DNA from: JBOHWJ01 sp050736615
GTDB lineage: Bacteria; Desulfobacterota; Binatia; Binatales; Binataceae
Assembly: GCA_050736615.1 (NCBI GenBank)
Contig: JBOHWL010000049.1
Span: 1 to 17,568 of the forward strand
DNA length: 17,568 nt
Direction of reading: 5' to 3'
The notes under the pieces were generated by a model, which was not told where the DNA came from, did not search any database, and worked only from the letters and a program-made list of their open reading frames with translations. Made by a program: the position numbers and the translations under genes. Below, piece by piece: positions 7,620-14,380 of the stretch; the stretch's first letter is position 1, and each line of letters begins with the position of its first letter.

Positions 7620-7625
7620 TATAAT
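7620..7625 (+). promoter_or_regulatory. Possible -10 box before the lactonase-like gene
   Basis: A perfect TATAAT occurs in the 52-bp gap between the dehydrogenase and the MBL-fold gene, 41 nt before the start. No good -35 lies 16-18 bp upstream, so an internal promoter is only possible. Confidence 0.25.
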
Positions 7626-7665
7626 CCGAGGTGCCAGGCCTGGCGCTATGGCGGAGGGTTCTATC

Positions 7666-8466
7666 ATGCCACCGACGCCCGAGTATGAAATTTTCGCGAT
7701 CAAATACGCCACACGGCAGGCGCGCCGGGCCGACCATTTCATTGGTGGCGACCCGCATGACGCACCGATGCCGATGGATTATTTCACCTGGCTGGTGCGG
7801 GCATCCGATCGTCTCGTGCTGGTCGATACAGGCTTCACCGCTGAAACCGCCGCCAGACGCAAACGCGAATTCCTGCGCTGTCCAATCGAAAGCCTGAACC
7901 TGCTCGACGCCGACCCGGCCGCCATCACTGACGTCGTGCTGACTCATCTGCATTACGATCACGCCGGCAATTGCGACAAACTGCCTAATGCGCGATTCCA
8001 TCTGCAGGAGCGTGAGCTTGCCTTCGTCACTGGCCGCCATATGCGTTACAAGGCGATCGGCCACGGCTTCGAGGTTGAGGACGTAGTCGGCCTGGTGCGC
8101 CTTAATTTCGAAGGCCGCCTCGAGCTGCATAACGGCGATGTGGAATTGGCGCCCGGGCTTTCGCTTCATTTCGCCCCGGGACATACCGCCGGGCTACAAG
8201 TGGTGCGCGTGCACACTCATCGCGGGGAGGTGGTGCTGGCTTCGGATTCCAGCCATTACTACGAAAATATGCAAAGCAATCGGCCCTTCGTCGCCACCCT
8301 CGACGTCGGCGACGCCATCGACGCCTTCCGTAAACTTGAGCGGCTCGCGAGTTCGCCCCATCACATCGTGCCCGGCCATGATCCGCTCGTAATGCGCCAT
8401 TATCCGGCTCCGGCAAAGTCGTTGCGCGATACCGTCGTGCGCCTTGACGTCGACCCTTCGCTATGA
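7666..8466 (+). CDS. MBL-fold hydrolase, N-acyl homoserine lactonase-like
   Basis: This 266-residue metallo-beta-lactamase-fold hydrolase resembles the AttM/AiiA-type lactonases. The complete two-metal ligand set is visible: His94, His96, Asp98 and His99 in THLHYDHAG, His173 in APGHTAG, Asp194 in ASDSSHYYEN and His238 in VPGHDP. The start at ATG 7666 follows GGAGGG by 7 nt. An ATG at 7648 is also in frame but has a poorer site. No signal peptide is seen. Known relatives open the lactone ring of acyl-homoserine lactones and other lactones. In a catabolic cluster without luxI or luxR, hydrolysis of a pathway lactone is as likely as quorum quenching. Exact substrate is unknown. Confidence 0.88.
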   Translation: MPPTPEYEIFAIKYATRQARRADHFIGGDPHDAPMPMDYFTWLVRASDRLVLVDTGFTAETAARRKREFLRCPIESLNLLDADPAAITDVVLTHLHYDHAGNCDKLPNARFHLQERELAFVTGRHMRYKAIGHGFEVEDVVGLVRLNFEGRLELHNGDVELAPGLSLHFAPGHTAGLQVVRVHTHRGEVVLASDSSHYYENMQSNRPFVATLDVGDAIDAFRKLERLASSPHHIVPGHDPLVMRHYPAPAKSLRDTVVRLDVDPSL

Positions 8467-8496
8467 GCGATCGTGCGGAACAGCCGCAATTAACCC

Positions 8497-9075
8497 ATGC
8501 CGGATTCTCCGCACCGATATACCGACCGTGTCGCCATCCTCAGGTTGGCCGCGATCACCTTCGCAATTGCCGTGGTGGCGGCCGGATGCGCAGTTCGGCA
8601 GCCGCCGCTACAAACGGACGCCGCCGTGATACCGGCGCGGCCGCTGTCGTTCAAGGGACATCTGCGCGGCGATAATCGCACCGAACTGCCGCCGGCGGTG
8701 GCTATGTCACTTTCGCCGGATTCACCTGTGACATTTCTCTATCGCGAGGAACTGACGCATGACGAATATCACATCCCGATGATCGTTTCGGCCCTCGACC
8801 CGGTTACTCTTTTCGGCGCCCCACTCGGTGATTTTGGCGTTACCGCCTTCGCCTCCTTGTCGGTTCTCGACGGCGACCGCGTGCTTGCCGATTACACCGC
8901 GAAGGCCTATGTCACCCGGTCCTATTCGTTATATTCACAGCCAACTCACCGTGAACTGGAACAAGCGGCGCGTATCGCGGTGCGGGAGAAGATCGAGCGC
9001 ATGCTCTACCGCGGCGAGGATCGTATCGCGCGGGCTATCGCGAGTCCCGCTGCCGTGGCCTCGACGAATAAATAG
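8497..9075 (+). CDS. Putative lipoprotein of unknown function
   Basis: I do not recognise a family for this 192-residue protein. It begins with charged residues (Arg11, Arg16), a hydrophobic stretch LAAITFAIAVVAAG, and Cys31. That is a lipoprotein-like signal, though position -3 is Ala instead of the preferred Leu. The mature part contains no further Cys. A region around VTFLYREELTHDEYHIPMIV, then SALDPVTLFGAPLGDFGVTA suggests strands, and the last 60 residues form a charged helix (ELEQAARIAVREKIERMLYR). It starts 30 bp after the lactonase-like gene and ends 34 bp before a second small lipoprotein, so the two are probably co-expressed. The ribosome-binding site is poor and the start could lie a few codons downstream. 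Confidence 0.7.
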   Translation: MPDSPHRYTDRVAILRLAAITFAIAVVAAGCAVRQPPLQTDAAVIPARPLSFKGHLRGDNRTELPPAVAMSLSPDSPVTFLYREELTHDEYHIPMIVSALDPVTLFGAPLGDFGVTAFASLSVLDGDRVLADYTAKAYVTRSYSLYSQPTHRELEQAARIAVREKIERMLYRGEDRIARAIASPAAVASTNK

Positions 9076-9109
9076 AAATGCCTGTGGCCACAGAGATGAC
9101 GTCATAAGC

Positions 9110-9532
9110 ATGCGGTCGCGTCGTTTTTTGTTCGCATCGCTATACCTCGCGGCCGTGGTTTTAGCCGGATGCGCAATGCGGGGCGTACCATTTGAAAAAG
9201 CTTATGCGTCCCCCGCCCATGCCACCATTTACGTGTATCGACCCTACAGCTATGCGGGTTCCTTGCTGCGACCGGCGGTGACTTGCGGCAATGACACCGC
9301 GCGCATCGGACCGGGCGGCTATCACGCCTTCGTCGAACCCGCCGGCGACGTGATTTGCCGCGTGCAAGGCGGCGAGAGTGCCGATGAAGTCGAACTGCTC
9401 GCCGCACCACGCGTCTGCTACATCCGGGAACGTATTGGCTGGGGCTTGATGACTGGCCATCCGCAGCTCGATCCGATCGACACCGACAAGGCACAGACCG
9501 AAATCCAGCGCTGCTGCGTCTCGCCACAGTAG
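9110..9532 (+). CDS. Small lipoprotein, DUF2846-like
   Basis: This 140-residue protein has a canonical lipoprotein signal: MRSRR, a hydrophobic core, then LAGC with Cys21. The mature part resembles DUF2846: ATIYVYRPYSYAGSLLRPAV followed by a beta-rich stretch with GPGGYHAFVEPAGDV. Four or more Cys residues occur after the signal (in VTCGND, VICRV, RVCYI and QRCCV), which could form disulfides in the periplasm. The family's function is unknown. I chose the ATG at 9110 because the signal peptide starts there; the ribosome-binding site is weak. It follows the other lipoprotein by 34 bp and ends the plus-strand series before a repeat element. Confidence 0.72.
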   Translation: MRSRRFLFASLYLAAVVLAGCAMRGVPFEKAYASPAHATIYVYRPYSYAGSLLRPAVTCGNDTARIGPGGYHAFVEPAGDVICRVQGGESADEVELLAAPRVCYIRERIGWGLMTGHPQLDPIDTDKAQTEIQRCCVSPQ

Positions 9533-9534
9533 CG

Positions 9535-9792
9535 GAACCTCCGCGTCAGCCACTTTGTCATTGAACGCAGCTCCGTAGGGCGGGCGAGTCCGCAAAGCCA
9601 TCGGCCAATTATATTCGGGACTTGCCTGCTCACTACGCCTGCGGCTTCCTTAGCTAGGGGAATCTCTGTACAAGCCGTTGGTGTCATTCCGAACGGAGCC
9701 CGCGAAGTGAGGAATCCCGGAAAAAACCCAAGAGATTCGGGATTCCTCGCTGCGCTCGGAATGACAGGCGAGACTGCACAGAGCTTCGCTCG
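9535..9792. repeat. Modular inverted-repeat element, copy 2 (composite)
   Basis: This occupies most of the gap 9533-9884. It starts GGAACCTCCGC, like the outer end of copy 3 read inverted, and contains GGGCGAGTCCGCAAAGCC. A second left end CTAGGGGAATCTCTGTACAA lies at 9654. A long hairpin follows at 9682-9766: TGTCATTCCGA pairs with TCGGAATGACA, and GAGGAATCCCG pairs with CGGGATTCCTC, around an A-rich loop. It ends with GCACAGAGCTTCG, inverted to the second left end. The element lies about 55 bp upstream of the ArsR promoter. Confidence 0.72.
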
Positions 9793-9846
9793 CGGAATTT
9801 TTCGACACCCAACTTTTTCGAGACGATCTCGCGCGAGGCATCTAGC

Positions 9847-9884
9847 TTGACAAATATGAAACCTTAGGGTTACATATTTGCCCG
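9847..9884 (+). promoter_or_regulatory. ArsR-gene promoter with overlapping palindromic operator
   Basis: A perfect -35 TTGACA lies at 9847-9852. From 9852 to 9879 runs a 28-bp inverted repeat: left arm AAATATGAAACC, 4-nt centre TTAG, right arm GGTTACATATTT, with one mismatch between arms. It covers the spacer and the -10 area (TTACAT or TACATA at 9870-9876; the exact -10 is uncertain). Such overlap is the usual arrangement for autorepression by an ArsR-type dimer. The predicted transcription start falls at or within a few bases of the ATG at 9885, so the message may be leaderless; no Shine-Dalgarno is seen. Confidence 0.8.
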
Positions 9885-10205
9885 ATGTCGCTGGACCGCA
9901 CAATTATCGCGCTCGCCGATCCCACTCGGCGGGAGCTTCTGCGGCGGCTGGCGCGCAAGCCCCGCCGCGCTGGCGAACTCGCGCGCGGGTTCGCTATCAG
10001 CCGCCCGGCAATCTGCAAACATGCGCGATTACTGAAACAGGCCGGCCTCATCGCGGCGACGAAAAATGGGCGCGAGCAAATTTACGAGCTGGCGCCAGCC
10101 GGAGCCGAAGCGGTCAAAGAGCTGATCGCGAAGCTCGAAGAAGTCGGACGCTTCTGGGATACCGCCCTCGACGCCTTCAAACATTACGCGGAGGAAAAGG
10201 CATGA
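9885..10205 (+). CDS. ArsR-family transcriptional repressor (SdpR-like, non-metal type)
   Basis: This 106-residue winged-helix regulator opens MSLDRTIIALADPTRRELLR, and its recognition helix region ELARGFAISRPAICKHARLL is followed by the wing NGREQIYEL. The metal-binding ELCVCDL motif of ArsR/SmtB is absent and there is no Cys pair, so it probably does not sense arsenic-type metals. A 28-bp operator overlaps its own promoter, indicating autoregulation. Its stop overlaps the start of the SRPBCC gene by 4 nt (ATGA). ArsR-SRPBCC pairs of this kind are common; the SRPBCC partner may bind the ligand or modulate the repressor, but this is unproven. The operator could also recruit it to the downstream GST gene. 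Confidence 0.93.
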   Translation: MSLDRTIIALADPTRRELLRRLARKPRRAGELARGFAISRPAICKHARLLKQAGLIAATKNGREQIYELAPAGAEAVKELIAKLEEVGRFWDTALDAFKHYAEEKA

Positions 10206-10630
10206 CCATTCGCAAATCGATCAGAGTCGAGCGCCCGCCGGAGGTTTCGTTCCGGCTGTTCTGCGAAGAGATCGGCCGATGGTGGCCGAAGGGCCCTTCG
10301 TTCAGCGGCAAGAATCTGACCGATATGGTAATCGAAGCGCGCATTGGCGGGCGCTTTTACGAACGCTATGCCGACGGGAGCGAATACCAAATCGGTCAAG
10401 TCACTGCGTATCAACCTCCCGCGGTCGTCGCCTTTACGTGGCGTGCGCCGAGTTGGGATGCGGCGACGCAGGTGGAAGTGCGTTTCATCGCCGAGGGCGC
10501 GGGTACACGCGTCGAACTCGAACACAGCGGCTGGGAACAGGATGCCAGGACGCGCGAGACCCGCAAAAATTACGACGCCGGCTGGGACACCATGCTCGGG
10601 CATTATCGTGCGTACGTAACTTCGCTCTGA
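10202..10630 (+). CDS. SRPBCC (START/AHSA1-like) domain protein
   Basis: This 142-residue single-domain helix-grip protein of the AHSA1/SRPBCC family has a hydrophobic cavity that may bind a small ligand. It starts MTIRKSIRVERPPEVSFRLF. Other typical segments are GRFYERYADGSEYQIGQVTA, VVAFTWRAP and TRVELEHSGWEQ, ending with a long helix (NYDAGWDTMLGHYRAYV). The ATG overlaps the ArsR stop and follows GAGGAAAAGG, so the two proteins are made together. The length is normal. No catalytic residue set can be named. It is likely the functional partner of the repressor, either as ligand-handling protein or as an enzyme on a hydrophobic compound. Confidence 0.9.
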   Translation: MTIRKSIRVERPPEVSFRLFCEEIGRWWPKGPSFSGKNLTDMVIEARIGGRFYERYADGSEYQIGQVTAYQPPAVVAFTWRAPSWDAATQVEVRFIAEGAGTRVELEHSGWEQDARTRETRKNYDAGWDTMLGHYRAYVTSL

Positions 10631-10692
10631 ACGGCGCCAATTGTTGATGATAAACGCAGCGGACATGTCAAAAATGATCGAGGAGGCAAACG

Positions 10693-11307
10693 ATGAAGCT
10701 TTACCATTTTCCTTCCCCCAATCCGCAAAAGATTCGTTTCGCGTTGTTGGAATTGGGGCTCGAGTGCGAGATTGTCGAGGTCGATCTGATCAAGGGCGAG
10801 CAGCGCCAGCCGTCCTTCCTCGCGGTCAATCCGTTCGGCCGAGTGCCGGCGCTCGTCGATGGCAGCCTGACATTGTGGGACTCGCAGGCAATCCTTGCCT
10901 ATTTGGGCGAAAAGGCCGGAAGGCTATGGCCCACCTCAGCGGCCGGACACGCCGACGCCCTGCGATGGCTCTTTTTCCTCTCCGGTCACATCTCGCCGCC
11001 AGCAAGTGAGCTGGCGTTCAATCGAATTGCCAGCAAGGTGGGCGGATTTGCCCCGGACGAGGCGGCAATCGCGCGCGGCGAGCAAGCGCTGCCCGCCGTT
11101 ATCAAGATCGTCGAGGGTCAACTCGCCGATCATAAGTGGATATTAGGGGACGCCTTCTCCCTGGTCGACTGTGCCTACGGGCCGGTGCTCAACGTGATCG
11201 AAAAGGCGGGTTTTGGCTTCAATGACTTTCCCAAGACCGGCGCGTATCTCGCAGCGATTCGCGCGCGCCCCGCATGGCAGCGGACGCCCAAGCTTCCGGG
11301 CCTCTAA
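10693..11307 (+). CDS. Glutathione S-transferase family protein
   Basis: This 204-residue GST has an N-terminal thioredoxin-like domain (about 1-75) and an all-helical C-terminal domain. MKLYHFPSPNPQKIRFAL carries Ser8 in the usual catalytic Ser/Cys region. The cis-proline motif NPFGRVPALVDG has Val51-Pro52, and the glutathione gamma-glutamyl-binding pair is Asp63-Ser64 in WDSQAILAYL. The C-terminal domain includes GDAFSLVDCAYGPVLN, the N-capping-box region. The start is supported by GAGGAGG 7 nt before the ATG. It conjugates or reduces electrophiles with glutathione in the cytoplasm. It lies 62 bp after the SRPBCC gene and 59 bp before the DUF899 gene, suggesting a detoxification unit possibly under the ArsR-type repressor. 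Confidence 0.92.
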   Translation: MKLYHFPSPNPQKIRFALLELGLECEIVEVDLIKGEQRQPSFLAVNPFGRVPALVDGSLTLWDSQAILAYLGEKAGRLWPTSAAGHADALRWLFFLSGHISPPASELAFNRIASKVGGFAPDEAAIARGEQALPAVIKIVEGQLADHKWILGDAFSLVDCAYGPVLNVIEKAGFGFNDFPKTGAYLAAIRARPAWQRTPKLPGL

Positions 11308-11366
11308 AAACAACTCCAGAGCATCGATCGATAGCAACGGACCGGAAATGCCCAAGGAGGAAACCA

Positions 11367-12077
11367 ATGCTGGAAGATCATAAGGTTGTTTCGAATGAGG
11401 AGTGGCTGGCGGCTCGCATCGAGCTGTTGAAAAAGGAAAAGGAGTTCACGCGATTGCGCGACGCGCTCAGCCGTGAGCGTCGCGAGTTGCCATGGGAGCG
11501 TGTCAGCAAAGAGTACATTTTCGATGGGCCGAACGGGCGGGAGACGCTGGAGGACTTATTCGGCTCGCGCAGCCAACTGGTCGTGTATCACTTCATGTTC
11601 GCCCCCGAATGGGAAGCTGGATGCCCGCATTGCTCCTTCTGGGCGGACAACTTCGAGCGCAACGTCATCCATCTCGACCATCGCGACGTCACGCTGGTCG
11701 TCATTTCGCGCGCACCGTTGGGAAAGATCGAGGCGTTCAAGCAGCGCCTGGGATGGAGCTTCAAATGGGTTTCGTCCGGCGGTAACGATTTCAATTACGA
11801 TTATCACGTATCGTTCAGGCCCGAGGAAATTTCGAAGGGAGAGATCTATCACAACTATAGCATGGCCCGTGGTGGGATAACGGACCATGCCGGAATTAGC
11901 GTATTCTACAAGAATCCGCACGCGACCATCTTTCATACCTATTCATGCTACGCACGCGGCCTCGACATGATGAATGCCGGGTATCATTTCCTCGACCTCG
12001 TGCCAAAAGGGCGGGACGAGAAAAATTTACCATTCACCCAAGCATGGGTCCGCTATCGCGACAGCTACGAAGGTTGA
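11367..12077 (+). CDS. DUF899 thioredoxin-fold protein
   Basis: This 236-residue protein matches the DUF899 family. The N-terminal helix carries VVSNEEWLAARIELLKKEKE and the RRELPWERVSKEY motif. The thioredoxin-like core has LVVYHFMFAPEWEAGCPHCS with a CPHC redox motif at 86-89. The C-terminal part has FHTYSCYARGLDMMNAGYHF and LDLVPKGRDE, all typical. Function is unproven; a thiol-disulfide role is plausible from the fold and CxxC. It has no signal peptide. The start at 11367 follows AAGGAGG by 6 nt; the open frame extends upstream to 11274 only by overlapping the GST gene. A strong hairpin straddles its stop codon. Confidence 0.92.
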   Translation: MLEDHKVVSNEEWLAARIELLKKEKEFTRLRDALSRERRELPWERVSKEYIFDGPNGRETLEDLFGSRSQLVVYHFMFAPEWEAGCPHCSFWADNFERNVIHLDHRDVTLVVISRAPLGKIEAFKQRLGWSFKWVSSGGNDFNYDYHVSFRPEEISKGEIYHNYSMARGGITDHAGISVFYKNPHATIFHTYSCYARGLDMMNAGYHFLDLVPKGRDEKNLPFTQAWVRYRDSYEG

Positions 12078-12090
12078 GTAACCTTCGTGG
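12065..12090 (+). terminator. Hairpin across the DUF899 stop codon
   Basis: ACGAAGGTT (12067-12075) pairs with AACCTTCGT (12080-12088) around loop GAGT; two further pairs (C-G and U-G) extend the stem to 11. The TGA stop is partly in the stem. There is no U-tract, so it may cause pausing, processing or Rho-assisted termination. Confidence 0.45.
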
Positions 12091-12150
12091 GTTATGTCTA
12101 GAATACGTTAGAGCGGGAACCGCGCCGAGCGTGACTGGTATGAACGAGAA

Positions 12151-12831
12151 ATGAAGGTTACCCATCGATGTTTCATCGCCACGATGGTGGCCTGCTTATT
12201 ATTTGTGAGTTCGACGAGGCCCAGCGCCGATGCGGTTACGTCGCATGCGGACACGACCGCATTGCTCGTTCTGGACCTCCAGGTCGATTTTCTAGAGCCT
12301 AACGGGCGGATGCCTATAGCTCGGGATCAGATCGGTCAGGTGCTGGCAAATTCAAATCGGGCGATCGAAGCCGCAACGGCGCGTCATATCGCGATCGTCT
12401 ACATCGGGAATGAGTATACGCGCTGGGACATTCCAGGAAATTGGTTCCGTCGTAATGCAGCGCGCGTGGGTACACCGGGCGCCACTCTCGACCCGCGCTT
12501 GAAGCGGGTCGTCGCGGCGCCATATTTTTCAAAACGGCAAGGCGACGCATTTTCGAATCCCGAGTTAGAGCGTTTCCTCCGCTTGCATCACATCCATCAT
12601 CTGGTGATCTGCGGTGTTTATGCGGACGCGTGTGTGACCGCCACTGCGCGCGGAGCTTTGCTCCAGGGCTTTGCGGTCACCGTTTTATCCGACGCGGTCG
12701 GCGCCGCCAGCGACGCCTCGCGCCAATCCGCCCTCGCAAAACTCAGCCGCGGCGGCGCCCAGGTTGAACCGACCGCGGATTTCGCCAATCTCAGCAATGC
12801 CACCTCACCGAAACCGACTAACGCCTCGTAG
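12151..12831 (+). CDS. Exported isochorismatase-like cysteine hydrolase
   Basis: This 226-residue protein is of the isochorismatase/nicotinamidase superfamily with an N-terminal signal peptide: MKVTHR, hydrophobic core FIATMVACLLFVSS, likely cleaved near residue 27 (SADA). The catalytic triad is readable as Asp42 in LVLDLQVDF, Lys128 in YFSKRQGDAF and Cys161 in VYADACVTATARGA. Relatives hydrolyse amides, N-carbamoyl compounds or vinyl ethers. Export is unusual, as most family members are cytoplasmic. It begins 73 bp after the DUF899 gene with a poor ribosome-binding site. The last residues and the TAG stop fall at the edge of a repeat element, so the natural C-terminus may have been altered slightly. 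The substrate is unknown. Confidence 0.87.
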   Translation: MKVTHRCFIATMVACLLFVSSTRPSADAVTSHADTTALLVLDLQVDFLEPNGRMPIARDQIGQVLANSNRAIEAATARHIAIVYIGNEYTRWDIPGNWFRRNAARVGTPGATLDPRLKRVVAAPYFSKRQGDAFSNPELERFLRLHHIHHLVICGVYADACVTATARGALLQGFAVTVLSDAVGAASDASRQSALAKLSRGGAQVEPTADFANLSNATSPKPTNAS

Positions 12832-13184
12832 GGAAATCTGCACAAATCCGATCTGTCATCTCGAGCGAAGCCGAGCTAGGAAACCCCCATCATCTTGCTT
12901 TCCAAACCCAGTCGCTGAGCGCCGCCAGCGGAGCCGCGCGGCGAAGCGAGCAGGCGAGTCTGCGAACTGCGTATGAAAGCGAAGAATTCCGGACCTTTTT
13001 ACTTTTGCGAGCTCTTTACCGGGATTCTTCACTTCTTGAAACGCACCTCGCAGACTCGTTGCCCTGAACGCGACTCGCGGACTCGTATTCCTAAACGCAG
13101 CTCGCAGACTCGCTTGCTCGCGGCGCCTGCGGCTTCGCTAATGCGCTCGGAATGACAGATAAGGCTTGTGCGGAGGTTCCTTAG
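12828..13184. repeat. Modular inverted-repeat element, copy 3
   Basis: This fills most of the gap 12832-13259 between convergent genes. The left end GTAGGGAAATCTGCACAAAT is inverted relative to the right end, which includes GGCTTGTGCGGAGGTTCCTT at 13163-13182. The left arm has TGTCATCTCGAGCGAAGC; the right arm is CTCGGAATGACAG. The middle is expanded by GGCGAGTCTGCGAA and a 27-bp tandem repeat. The left end includes the isochorismatase stop codon. It resembles copies 1 and 2 in ends and modules but is longer (357 bp). Confidence 0.72.
13040..13120. repeat. Three tandem 27-bp units inside repeat copy 3
   Basis: Units at 13040-13066, 13067-13093 and 13094-13120 each begin AACGC, followed after two variable bases by CTCGCAGACTCG or CTCGCGGACTCG. 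The tails are divergent. The same motif in inverted form (GGGCGAGTCTGCAAG or GGGCGAGTCCGCAAAG) occurs in copies 1 and 2. Confidence 0.85.
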
Positions 13185-13259
13185 TTATAGTCGAGAACCC
13201 AGACCCGCCGAGCCTAGCGGGTTTCGCTCGCGGGAGTGCGCGGCCTGATCGGTTGACGC

Positions 13260-14287
13260 TTAGCGATGTCTGGTCGGGGCGAGCACATCCTCGCACCAGC
13301 GCAAGGCTTTGGCAAATACCTCGTGTTCATTGAAGAACACTGCGTTGCCCCATGATTTTGGAATCGTCTCGGGGCGGTTGGCGTAATAGGAAATGGTCGC
13401 GCTCTCATCGAGATGATAGATGACGATGTACCAGCGATAGCCGCGTGCGCTCATTTCCCTGACCAACTCCTCGAGCCGGCCCTGGCCGGAATGGCCGAAC
13501 ACGTGCGCGGCGTCCCAATACTCGGTCACCACGGGAAAACGGCCTTCTCCGATGCCGCGAATCACTTCAAGGCCAAACCCTTCAGTATCGATCTTGAGCA
13601 GGCCCGCGACTTGGGGAATTTCGCCGGCTTTGCGCAGGCTTTCGAGGCTGCGCACGGTTACCGGCGCAGTGCTCGATGAATTGCATGTGCTCCAGCATCG
13701 GGTGCTTGACCAGAGTGCCGTAGAGGCTTGCGTCCGCTCTGCCATCGCCCGAGCTGTCGGAGGCGATATGCAAATCCATCGTGCGGTCGGCCGGCCCCAG
13801 CGCGATTTCGAACGCATGGAAGTTCGTGCGATTGCCGAGCCGCTGCTCGAGTTTTCCAAAAGCGGGAGCATAGGGCTCGAACGCGTGGACGGTGTATCCC
13901 ACCTCGAGCAGATGTTCCGATACCTGCCCGACATTGGCGCCAACGTCCAAAGCGTTCGTATCGCCGAGAAACGAATAGAGATAGCTGAGTAACCCGATTT
14001 CGGGATTGTCGCGCACGAATGGATCGTTTGCCATCACGATTCGGCTGATGTGCGGCGGGCGCAGTCGCTTTCAATTCAACCAGGGCCAGGCTCAAGATGC
14101 GCAACTCCTCAGCCAAGCGCGTCTGGTTCTGCTCGCCGCGCGTTTGCATCCCTTGCATTGCACCCAGCATTTGCGCCAGCGCGTCGATAATGGTGCTGTC
14201 GTTCAGCAACACTGATTGCAGGACGTTTTCAAGTTCGCGCATCAGGGCGTCGAGCTTGTCCAAACGCTCGTGAATCGGTTCACTCAT
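13260..14287 (-). pseudogene. FkbM-family methyltransferase with two frameshifts
   Basis: Three minus-strand frames make one protein of about 340 residues. The first part (14287 to about 14060) starts MSEPIHERLDKLDALMREL and is a likely coiled coil. The frame then shifts between about 14045 and 14075. The second part (to about 13675) has MANDPFVRDNPEIGLLSYLY and SAM motif I ALDVGANVGQVSEHLL. A further shift near 13660-13680 leads to PQVAGLLKIDTEGFGLEVIR, the FkbM signature, and stop at 13260. FkbM enzymes O-methylate sugars or polyketide-type products, and many sit in surface-glycan clusters. The two indels argue for decay or low-quality sequence; a shorter protein starting at GTG 14037 would still meet the second shift. 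Confidence 0.8.
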
Positions 14288-14380
14288 GAATGCAACGCCT
14301 TCGTTGCGAATTTTTTCGGTCGGTCAGGAAATCAGGCTAGCGCAATCCCGGTTCAGGCGTATTGACGGGCTGCCGGGGCA

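Noticed and set aside
7666..8466. Quorum-quenching locus
   Set aside because: The lactonase-like protein fits the family, but no luxI/luxR-type gene or other signal-related gene is nearby. The catabolic neighbours make a pathway lactone at least as likely.
9885..10205. Arsenic resistance regulator
   Set aside because: No metal-binding Cys motif is present, and no arsB, arsC or acr3 gene lies nearby.
13040..13120. CRISPR array
   Set aside because: The three units are directly adjacent at 27 bp with no unique spacers, lie inside a repeat element, and no cas gene is near.
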